A DNA stretch of 28,888 bases from CAZPAN01 sp964581165. Lineage in GTDB: Bacteria > Actinomycetota > Coriobacteriia > Coriobacteriales > CADBOM01. The notes below the pieces were generated by a model. The model did no database searches. It was not told the DNA's origin and saw only the letters and a program-made list of their open reading frames with translations. Numbering within the stretch: the first letter of the stretch is position 1; every line of letters starts with the position of its first letter. Positions 22,283 through 28,888 of this stretch are shown here, piece by piece. A program made the translations under genes and the position numbers. The stretch is taken from assembly GCA_964581165.1 (NCBI GenBank), contig CAZOMM010000022.1:1-28888 (forward strand), read 5' to 3'.

Positions 22283-23949
22283 TTGAAGAGATTCATGTTC
22301 GCGATCTAGCCCTTATTAAGAAATGTGAGATGCATTTTAAACCAGGCTTTACTGTGCTTACCGGCGAAACTGGAGCCGGAAAAACTGCCTTGCTTGGAGC
22401 GCTTAGGCTGGCAACAGGTGAGCGTGCGGATGCAGCATCGGTGCGCGAGGGACAAGATAGTGCTTTGGTAGAAGCAAGATTTTCCTGCGGACCCAAAACA
22501 GAGCAGCTACTTAAAGAAGCCGATATTCCAAGCACTAAGGGCGAGCTGCTCATTAGGCGCAAAGTTTTAGCCTCTGGCAATTCCAGATGTCACATAAACG
22601 ATGCAATGAGCACTGTTGGCAATTTGGCAGCCATAGCTGGACCCATGGTCGATTTGCACGGGCAGCATGGTCAGCAAAAACTCCTTGTTTCTTCTAGCCA
22701 TACTGGGCTTATTGATAGATGGGGCAAAGACGAGATCTATCCTTTGCTCAATGCATACCAAGAAGCCTTTAACGCTTATGCAAAAGCCCGCGATGAGCTA
22801 GAACGAGCCAGAGAGGCTGAGCGAGTTTCTGACTTTAAGCTTGAGCAGGCCAGATTTGCTTGCAAAGAGATTGGCAAGGTCTCGCCTGCACCTAATGAGT
22901 TAGCCGAGCTGGAATCACGTTTGCCCATTCTAAAAAATGGCGAAGCATTAAGCGAGGCAGCCTCTCGCGCATTGGAGGCAATTAGATCTCAAGACGGTGC
23001 TGTTTCGCTACTTGACGACTCACTAAATGCTATGAGAAAGGTTTCTAGCTCCGATAAGAGCTTGGACGAACTTGCAAATAGGCTCGAATCGGCAATGCTA
23101 GACCTAGAGGATCTTTCTATGGAGCTTAGAGCTTATCGCGACTCTGTAGATTTTGATCCTGCTGCACTAGAACAGGCTTTGGATCGCCTAGGAGAGCTTG
23201 ATGGCCTGGTAAGGAGATTTGGTCCAACTTATGAAGATGTGTTGTCTACCTGGGAGGAGTCGCAAACTCTTTTAGAAGATGCAGAATATGCAGTCTCGAG
23301 AATTACCGATTTAGAGAACGATCTAAATGAGTGTGAGGCTAAGCTCAAAGAAGCTGCTGCTAACTTAGACACTGCACGAGAGCAACAAGCTAATAAACTT
23401 GCAGATGAATTAGGAAATTCTGCTCAGGAGCTAGCAATGAAAGGTGCTAGCTTTTCTTTTACCAAAAAGGAGTTGGCAATAAACACTTGGACCTTGGCAG
23501 GATCTAGCCGCTATGAGCTTATGTATTCCCCTTCTAGCCAAATGACTCCGAGGCCCCTTGCTAGGATTGCTAGCGGTGGTGAGCTTTCTCGTGTGATGCT
23601 AGCTCTAGAAAGTGTTATGGACGACGGCGATCGTTTTAGAACCTTGGTATTTGACGAGGTAGATGCCGGACTTGGTGGTGCAGCTGCTCAGGCCGTAGGG
23701 GAGAGACTTAGAACCCTCTCTAAATCCCATCAGGTGATAGTAGTTACTCACCTAGCACAGATTGCTGCTCTGGCCGATTCTCACCTTCTTGTTAAAAGAA
23801 GTAGCGGAGATGGTATTCCAGAGACTCAAATTTTTGAGATATCGGGAGAAGATAGGGTTCGCGAGATTTCAAGAATGCTATCGGGAACAGACGACGATGC
23901 ATCCATTGCTCATGCAAGAGCTATGCTTAGCACTACTGGAGATGACTGA
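22279..23949 (+). CDS. recN: DNA repair protein RecN
   Basis: SMC-like ATPase for double-strand break repair. The 556 residues begin MIEEIHVRDLALIK with Walker A GETGAGKTALLGAL at about 34-47, followed by long coiled-coil arms (about 150-380, rich in Glu, Ala, Leu), the signature ASGGELSRVMLALE and Walker B VFDEVDAGLGG near 450-460. The QHGQQKLLV-like segment is the RecN-specific region after Walker A. The ATG at 22279 overlaps the nadK stop, with GGAGGCGGAG directly upstream; a longer frame extends into nadK but has no support. The stop overlaps the ATG of the next gene (TGATG). Confidence 0.96.
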   Translation: MIEEIHVRDLALIKKCEMHFKPGFTVLTGETGAGKTALLGALRLATGERADAASVREGQDSALVEARFSCGPKTEQLLKEADIPSTKGELLIRRKVLASGNSRCHINDAMSTVGNLAAIAGPMVDLHGQHGQQKLLVSSSHTGLIDRWGKDEIYPLLNAYQEAFNAYAKARDELERAREAERVSDFKLEQARFACKEIGKVSPAPNELAELESRLPILKNGEALSEAASRALEAIRSQDGAVSLLDDSLNAMRKVSSSDKSLDELANRLESAMLDLEDLSMELRAYRDSVDFDPAALEQALDRLGELDGLVRRFGPTYEDVLSTWEESQTLLEDAEYAVSRITDLENDLNECEAKLKEAAANLDTAREQQANKLADELGNSAQELAMKGASFSFTKKELAINTWTLAGSSRYELMYSPSSQMTPRPLARIASGGELSRVMLALESVMDDGDRFRTLVFDEVDAGLGGAAAQAVGERLRTLSKSHQVIVVTHLAQIAALADSHLLVKRSSGDGIPETQIFEISGEDRVREISRMLSGTDDDASIAHARAMLSTTGDD

Positions 23950-25088
23950 TGGCCAAGAATCCGCCAGGGTCTGTTAGTGGTCCGGTTAAGTTAGGCAAAT
24001 CAACTAAAAAGCTTATACAGAAACTTCTACCTGGCGATATTGCAGTTGTAGATCATGAGGACATCGACAGACTAAGCGCCGACTCTTTGATTAGATCTGG
24101 TGTGGCAGCTGTTATTAATGCTGCAAGTTGCGTTAGTGGGCGCTTTCCAAATCTTGCTCCCCAAATGTTGCTTGACGCTGGAATTTTAGTTGTAGATAAG
24201 GCTGGTCAGGCAATATTTGAGGAGCTAAACGATGGTGATCTTGTTGAGATATCAGGATCTGTAGTGCTAAAAGATGGGCAAGAGCTTACTCGTGGTGTGC
24301 TGCTTAGCTCCGAGATACTCAAGCTCGAATATTCTTCTGCTACAGGAAACATAAATCAGCGTCTCGAAGAATTTGTGGACAATACTGCGGACTACCTCAA
24401 GCAGGAGGGAGCCCAGATAATTTATGACTGCAATCCTCCCGATATTGGAATAGATATGCGAGGCCGGCAGGCCTTGGTGGTAGTGAGAGGCCCTGATTTT
24501 AGGGAGGATCTCTTTATACTGCGCAGCTACATAAACGAGGTTAAGCCTCTCATAGTAGCTGTTGATGGGGCAGCCGATGCTCTTATCGAAAACGGAAATG
24601 TTCCCGATGTAATAGTTGGAGATATGGATTCGGTGTCGGATTCGGCTCTTGCCTGTGGTGCCAAGATTGTGGCTCATGCCTACGAAGATGGAAATTGTCC
24701 CTCGGCTGAGCGACTTGATTCGCTTGGGGTTGACTATCTTGTTTGGCCACTGGCTGCAACAAGCGAGGACCTGGCTCTTCTTCTTGCATGGGAGGGTGAG
24801 GCTGAGCTAATAGTAGCTGTTGGAACTCACTCTAACCTAATCGAGTATATGGAAAAAGACAGGCGTGGGATGGCTTCGACCTTTCTTGTTAGATTGAGGG
24901 TGGGAACTAAATTAGTGGATGCCAAGGGTGTGAGTAAGTTATATAGACCTAGCCCACCTGGCAGGTATGTTTTTTTAGTTATCCTGTGTGCTTTGGTCGC
25001 AATTATGGCAGCGGTTTTTATCTCTGAGCCTCTTAGAAATACCTTAGCCGTAATGTGGCTAACACTTAGGACATATATAGGGTTTTAG
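23949..25088 (+). CDS. steA: SteA-like protein (thiamin pyrophosphokinase-like fold, C-terminal membrane anchor)
   Basis: Homologue, by context and form, of mycobacterial Rv1697 and corynebacterial SteA, which acts with SteB in envelope integrity and cell separation. In 379 residues a first part (about 1-160) is followed by a thiamin pyrophosphokinase-like region with VDGAADALIENG and PDVIVGDMDSVSD near 210-225. A C-terminal hydrophobic segment (about 338-360, YVFLVILCALVAIMAAVF) would anchor it in the membrane with the large domain in the cytoplasm. An active kinase is not implied; the family is atypical. It overlaps recN by one base. The stop is 85 bases before steB, where two short inverted repeats occur but no clear promoter. 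Confidence 0.85.
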   Translation: MAKNPPGSVSGPVKLGKSTKKLIQKLLPGDIAVVDHEDIDRLSADSLIRSGVAAVINAASCVSGRFPNLAPQMLLDAGILVVDKAGQAIFEELNDGDLVEISGSVVLKDGQELTRGVLLSSEILKLEYSSATGNINQRLEEFVDNTADYLKQEGAQIIYDCNPPDIGIDMRGRQALVVVRGPDFREDLFILRSYINEVKPLIVAVDGAADALIENGNVPDVIVGDMDSVSDSALACGAKIVAHAYEDGNCPSAERLDSLGVDYLVWPLAATSEDLALLLAWEGEAELIVAVGTHSNLIEYMEKDRRGMASTFLVRLRVGTKLVDAKGVSKLYRPSPPGRYVFLVILCALVAIMAAVFISEPLRNTLAVMWLTLRTYIGF

Positions 25089-25173
25089 CTAGGTACTATT
25101 TTTACTATTTTGCTGATGGTAAAAGCACATGCGGTTGATGAATCCGCGATAAGTAGAGCAAGCAGGATCTTGA

Positions 25174-26157
25174 ATGTATAGCTTTAAATATCATTTACTT
25201 ACTATCTGTGCTGTTTTTTTAGCCCTAGCAGTTGGCCTGCTCCTAGGTTCTGCTATTGGTGGAAGCGGCCTGTTAAGTGCCACTACGTCTGATTTAGTGG
25301 ATTCTTTGTCTAGCAGATTTACCAATCTGGATACAGAGAATACTGAGCTATCTAAAGAAAATTCAGCCTATGAGTCAATAAGCACAATACTTGTTGACTA
25401 TTGGGACAATGATCGGCTAGAAGACTGTGATGTCATGATTATGGCTGGATCTTCTAGCGAGCAAAATGCCATGGCTCAAGAAATAGCCGATTATGTAAGC
25501 GATGCCGGTGGGCAATACGTTATTGCTCAGGTAAATCTAGATTCGATGGGCCTTGAAGACGAGGAGCTGCTGGCCAGCGTACAGGAGCTACTTCCAGCAG
25601 TAGATGGGCAAAATTACTTGGATACCCTTGCAGATGCTTTGGTGCTTGAGTGGACTGCAGGTGTTCAGGAAGCTTCGACCTTTGATGGAGGACGGCTCTC
25701 TACAGATTCTGCTCTAAGTGACGAAGACCAAGAGGCCTATCCCCTTACCTGCTTTTTTATTGAGGAAGGAATTTTGGCTCTAAGTAACAGCTCCAATGTG
25801 CCAGATACGATTAACTGCTTTGTGGATACCTTGCTTGTTGATGTGTCTCAAGAAGAAGATGATGGAGACGAGAACACAGAGGATTCTTCTGAGTCAGAGC
25901 AGGAGATAAGTTATGAGGCAGATCCAATGGGAATAAGAATTGCCTCGGCTTTTCACTCCACGGGCGCGCCGACCGTGCTTACACAGGATTCAGACAACGA
26001 TTCCAATTTGATGGATGAGGCTTCATCAAGAGGTCTAGCGGGTGTGGATTCGTATTCACAGGTCATAGGGCGATATTCGATTATTTATTTGCTATCTACA
26101 GGACAAACCGGGGTTTACGGAATGTCTAGAGATCAATCGCACTGGTACCCTTCTTGA
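25174..26157 (+). CDS. steB: SteB/MctB-like membrane protein
   Basis: Member of the family that includes mycobacterial MctB (Rv1698, proposed copper transport) and corynebacterial SteB. The 327 residues open with MYSFKYHLLTICAVFLALAV, an N-terminal membrane helix at about 8-30, then a coiled coil (LDTENTELSKENSAYE near 50-66) and a long extracytoplasmic domain ending in a conserved-looking VIGRYSIIYLLSTG region. An acidic stretch (about 226-248, EEDDGDENTEDSSESEQE) looks like a low-complexity insertion. Which role applies here, copper or cell envelope, cannot be told; pairing with steA favours the envelope. ATG follows AGGATCTTGA. It converges with the next gene at a distance of four bases. 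Confidence 0.83.
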   Translation: MYSFKYHLLTICAVFLALAVGLLLGSAIGGSGLLSATTSDLVDSLSSRFTNLDTENTELSKENSAYESISTILVDYWDNDRLEDCDVMIMAGSSSEQNAMAQEIADYVSDAGGQYVIAQVNLDSMGLEDEELLASVQELLPAVDGQNYLDTLADALVLEWTAGVQEASTFDGGRLSTDSALSDEDQEAYPLTCFFIEEGILALSNSSNVPDTINCFVDTLLVDVSQEEDDGDENTEDSSESEQEISYEADPMGIRIASAFHSTGAPTVLTQDSDNDSNLMDEASSRGLAGVDSYSQVIGRYSIIYLLSTGQTGVYGMSRDQSHWYPS

Positions 26158-26161
26158 TTTT

Positions 26162-26857
26162 CTAGCTACGCTTCTTCAGACTAGCAATGGCTCTTCTAAC
26201 ATCAAGATATTGCTTAGCGCGGTGCATGATCCCACTCAAGTTGTTGCCAGTGGCAGCATGAGACATTTGTGTTGGTATTTCTACTACCTTCATGCCTAAG
26301 CGAAGTGCCAATACAGTCATGGCCACTTCGACTCCAAAACCTTTTGCCAAAGGGAGTAACTGCTCAAGACAGGCGGCGGTCATCGCTCGCTGACCCGAAA
26401 GTGGAGTGCTGCACTTAAAGCTTGTGTCTTCTTTTGCGTATGCCTGTAAAGCCAAGGACTTGACCTTTCCAAATCCAGCCTTGCTAGTACTTGGCGGAAA
26501 ACCAGCAATTGCCATATCGGCTTTTCCCGATAGAACAAGCTCTATGAGTGGTTCTGCCATTTTTGAGCTATATCCCAAATCGGCATCCAAAAAAACCACG
26601 ACATCGGGGAGATTGGAGTTATAGATTTTGTAAAGCTGAGCAATGCCGGCTTCTAAAGCAGCTCCCTTACCTTGATTCTTGGCAAGTTGCAGCAGCTTTG
26701 CCCCGGCACTTTGAGCTAGATCAGCTGTGTTATCAACAGATCCATCGTCGACAACTAAAACAAGTTCTACCAAAGGGATTGATAAGGCAGCTTCTACGCT
26801 TTGAGAAATTCGCGAACTCTCATCTTTTGCCGGCATTATTACAGCTACGCTAGGCAT
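26162..26857 (-). CDS. Family 2 glycosyltransferase
   Basis: GT-A fold glycosyltransferase, 231 residues, without membrane helices. VVDDGSVDNT near 35-44 and the metal-binding DAD in VFLDADLGYSS near 88 are the nucleotide-sugar motifs; KNQGKGAALEAGI is typical of the dolichyl/polyprenyl-phosphate or glucosyl-phosphoglycerate synthase group. Acceptor and sugar are unknown. A conserved-looking LSGQRAMT segment is near 153. The gene begins eight bases inside the end of murJ on the same strand, so the two are one operon and it probably acts in envelope synthesis. No strong binding site is seen before its ATG, which fits coupling to murJ. Its end converges with steB. Confidence 0.85.
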   Translation of the reverse strand: MPSVAVIMPAKDESSRISQSVEAALSIPLVELVLVVDDGSVDNTADLAQSAGAKLLQLAKNQGKGAALEAGIAQLYKIYNSNLPDVVVFLDADLGYSSKMAEPLIELVLSGKADMAIAGFPPSTSKAGFGKVKSLALQAYAKEDTSFKCSTPLSGQRAMTAACLEQLLPLAKGFGVEVAMTVLALRLGMKVVEIPTQMSHAATGNNLSGIMHRAKQYLDVRRAIASLKKRS

Positions 26858-28496
26858 TACTTCTACCAGTTAGCTTGCCAAATATTCGGGATAGCATTCT
26901 GTCTATTAGGGCTGTTTCGTGCACTCTTAAAAGTCTGGCTAGCAGGTAATAAATAATCAAGCCAACCATTCCGCAGCAAATAACAGTGATAAAGGCCTGA
27001 GCTATTCCATCCGTATTTCCAAAATTCGTGTAGATCATAAAAACTACAAATGTAGCAACAGCAGAAGCTATAAGCGATCTGGCTGCCGAGGCTATAACTC
27101 CAGCCAATCCATATGCACCAACTTTTTTACGCAACACAAGAGCTAAAACAAAAAACATTACGCAGTAAAAGATTGCATCTGAAATTGGGATCCCAACAAG
27201 GCCTAAACCTTCCCAAGAACCTATTCCCATTGTTAGTAGGGCATAGAGTCCAGCCTGAACAACTCTTCCACAGGCATCTATCCAGGTGATCTTAGCCAGA
27301 TCTTTCATGGCCGAAAAAGCTCTATACAAATACATGTACCCAGCGTAGAAAGGCAAAGAGATGCACCAGGTGCGTAAAACCTGTGCCACAATCTCCACAT
27401 CTTGCTCGGTAAATGCGCCCGCGTGATAGATTGCTGCCAGAGCCTGCGCTAAAACCATCATCAAGCTAGCCAGGGGTATTATCAAAAAGAGAGTACCCGA
27501 CAAACCCTGTCTGGCATTTTGCCTAAATAGAGGCCAGTCCGAATTTGCAGATGCTGTGCTCATCTCTGTAAGCATTGCAGTAGAAAGCGCTACAGCTAGT
27601 ACTCCGTATGGAAACTGATACCACATCCAGGCGTAACTAAGCGTGGCCGGTCCGTTATCTGATACCCCCATCGAAAATGCATTGCGAACGCTAACCACAA
27701 TGAGGTTAAAGATCACAAAAGCCATTGCCGGAGCAGCAATTTTTAGCGTTTCTTTAATAGCGGGATCATGAATATTGATGTGGATCTTAAAAGGAATTTT
27801 TAGCTTTAAAAATGCTGGGATTTGGACCCCAAACATTGCAACAACACCTAAAACAGTGCCTACTGCAAGCCAAATAATCGCTGCATGAGTACTCACCTGA
27901 GCTACAAACACATAACCCACCATGGTTATGACAGTAACCACGTTGTTAAAAACCGGACCTAGAGCTGGCCACAAAAAAGATTTGTGTGCATTCAGAATTC
28001 CCGAAAGTATCGCGCCAATTCCATAAAAGACAACTTCAAAGGACAAAAAGCGAAATAAATAGATCGCAAGTTGAGACTCTTCCGAGTCGGACATAAAGGT
28101 TTGAGTGGCAATAACCTGAGGAGCAAAGATCGAACCTAAAAGCGAGATGAGACCCAAAGCCATAATGGCAAGCCCCATGAGATTTGAGGCAAAGATCCCA
28201 GCATCTTGCTTGCCCTTTTGCTCTAGATGAGCAAGATAAACTGGCAAAAAGGCTGTTGAGAGAATGCCTCCAGCTATAAGCTCATAGAGCATGTTTGGGA
28301 CGTTGTTTGCGATATTGTAAGAACTTGCTAATAAGGTGTTACCTAGGGCAAAAGCGCAGGCCCATGTTCTGGCAAAACCAGTTATTCGAGAAAGCAAGGT
28401 TGCCATCGACATTGTTAGTGTCGATCTAACCACTCCTGTGGCTTCTTCTATAGGCTCAGCCAGCTTAGATTGATCTCCTTTGGGCGTTTTTGTCAT
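26850..28496 (-). CDS. murJ: Lipid II flippase MurJ
   Basis: MATE/MOP-superfamily exporter that moves lipid II across the cytoplasmic membrane. The 548 residues contain about 14 hydrophobic helices. Recognisable family stretches include TLLSRITGFARTWACAFALG near the N-terminus (30-50), NMLYELIAGGILSTAFLPVY near 67-86, and LGPVFNNVVTVI. A cytoplasmic tail of about 25 hydrophilic residues precedes the first helix. It has no C-terminal pseudokinase region as in mycobacterial MviN. A candidate promoter lies 70 bases upstream. Start ATG follows a distant GGAG (13 bases), so the start could be revised slightly. Confidence 0.94.
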   Translation of the reverse strand: MTKTPKGDQSKLAEPIEEATGVVRSTLTMSMATLLSRITGFARTWACAFALGNTLLASSYNIANNVPNMLYELIAGGILSTAFLPVYLAHLEQKGKQDAGIFASNLMGLAIMALGLISLLGSIFAPQVIATQTFMSDSEESQLAIYLFRFLSFEVVFYGIGAILSGILNAHKSFLWPALGPVFNNVVTVITMVGYVFVAQVSTHAAIIWLAVGTVLGVVAMFGVQIPAFLKLKIPFKIHINIHDPAIKETLKIAAPAMAFVIFNLIVVSVRNAFSMGVSDNGPATLSYAWMWYQFPYGVLAVALSTAMLTEMSTASANSDWPLFRQNARQGLSGTLFLIIPLASLMMVLAQALAAIYHAGAFTEQDVEIVAQVLRTWCISLPFYAGYMYLYRAFSAMKDLAKITWIDACGRVVQAGLYALLTMGIGSWEGLGLVGIPISDAIFYCVMFFVLALVLRKKVGAYGLAGVIASAARSLIASAVATFVVFMIYTNFGNTDGIAQAFITVICCGMVGLIIYYLLARLLRVHETALIDRMLSRIFGKLTGRSNA

Positions 28497-28565
28497 GCGG
28501 TATAGATACTCCGTTTTTGTTCTTGGGCTGTTTGGGACAGCAATTTTTTAATCGAGTGTATCTAG

Positions 28566-28595
28566 ATCATAGCAAAGCAAGGGAGTTTTACAGAA
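28566..28595 (-). promoter_or_regulatory. Candidate promoter of murJ
   Basis: On the - strand TGC-TATGAT (28574 down to 28566) is an extended -10 element, with TTCTGT 18 bases upstream as a poor -35. It would give a leader of about 60 bases. The -35 region overlaps a fragment of dispersed module B (28585-28610), so the repeat may contribute to it. Confidence 0.35.
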
Positions 28596-28610
28596 CAAAG
28601 AGTGTAAGCG
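28585..28610 (+). repeat. Fragment of dispersed module B
   Basis: These 26 bases (with ACAGAACAAAGAGTG) match the beginning of module B at 20401. The similarity then stops; the following bases contain a small hairpin, ACTTGC and GCAAGT. Confidence 0.5.
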
Positions 28611-28655
28611 TGTCAGACTTGCCAATGCGCAAGTAAAAGTCTTTAATTGCCTCTA

Positions 28656-28832
28656 CTGTGTTAAATCGGGATTGACATAGGCAAACTAGAAATACTCAAG
28701 TACGACAGACTCTCAACAAAGGGTGCGCAGAATGCCGATGCTGGCGAGTTCCGCAGCGAGCGAAAACAGCTAGAAAAATCTTTCTAAAACCAAGTTCATA
28801 CAAGCATAAGTATGTTTTGTAGAACAAAAAGT
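28656..28832 (+). repeat. Dispersed intergenic repeat, second copy of module A
   Basis: Matches 16561-16735 over its length, including GATTGACATAGG near the left edge, GAATGCCGATGCTGGCGAGT in the middle and GTATGTTTTG at the right, followed by the first bases of module B (28814-28832). The arms of the stem found after accC are not conserved. The 392-base stretch from 28497 to the window end holds no gene that I can support. Confidence 0.75.
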
Positions 28833-28888
28833 GGGAAACTTCTTAAACTAACCGCAACACTTGAGGGCGTGGATACGTTTCTCGAGGT

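Noticed and set aside
28497..28888. tRNA or other standard RNA gene near the right end
   Set aside because: No T-loop consensus or cloverleaf could be found; the sequence is accounted for by module A and B copies.

Overview
The window is 28.9 kb of gene-dense bacterial chromosome carrying about 22 real genes. All run on the + strand except the last two (glycosyltransferase and murJ, - strand). The sequence suggests an actinobacterium of the class Coriobacteriia with mid-range base composition. The run alaS-ruvX-mltG-(HAD phosphatase)-aroE-A24 prepilin peptidase-aroC-aroK-aroB-aroQ-pepQ-efp matches the order in mycobacteria (Rv2555c to Rv2534c), and tlyA-nadK-recN-steA-steB matches Rv1694 to Rv1698. 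The middle block, biotin carrier-accC-asp23-nusB-xseB-dxs-tlyA-recN, follows the order known from Bacillus. The taxonomic call is inference from gene order, and the genus cannot be named.

Layout: 1-437 is a leader without a supported gene. 438-5328 holds alanyl-tRNA synthetase, the RuvX nuclease, the MltG transglycosylase and a YqeG-like phosphatase. 5483-11154 is a shikimate pathway operon (aroE, aroC, aroK, aroB, aroQ) that includes a prepilin peptidase and is broken by a 100-N assembly gap at the start of aroK. 11183-13096 holds an M24 peptidase and EF-P. 13306-16540 encodes a two-subunit biotin carboxylase system, probably pyruvate carboxylase, whose large subunit looks like a carboxyltransferase fused to a full-length AccB-type carrier. 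16895-20400 holds Asp23, NusB, XseB and DXS. 20530-26157 holds TlyA, NadK, RecN, SteA and SteB, tightly overlapping. 26162-28496 (- strand) holds a family 2 glycosyltransferase and the lipid II flippase MurJ.

The genes themselves are housekeeping. What is unusual is the DNA between and at the ends of them. At many junctions a short degenerate tandem repeat (unit 9 to 39 bp) lies on or next to the stop codon of the upstream gene, and some units also carry a Shine-Dalgarno-like sequence. Where such repeats fall in frame they lengthen proteins: the AroQ N-terminus, the loop of the prepilin peptidase, and acidic tails on NusB and XseB. The assembly gap also sits on such a repeat. A second, separate feature is a dispersed intergenic repeat of two modules (about 175 and 90 bp) found after accC, after dxs and upstream of murJ. 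No tRNA, rRNA, CRISPR array, transposase or prophage gene was seen.
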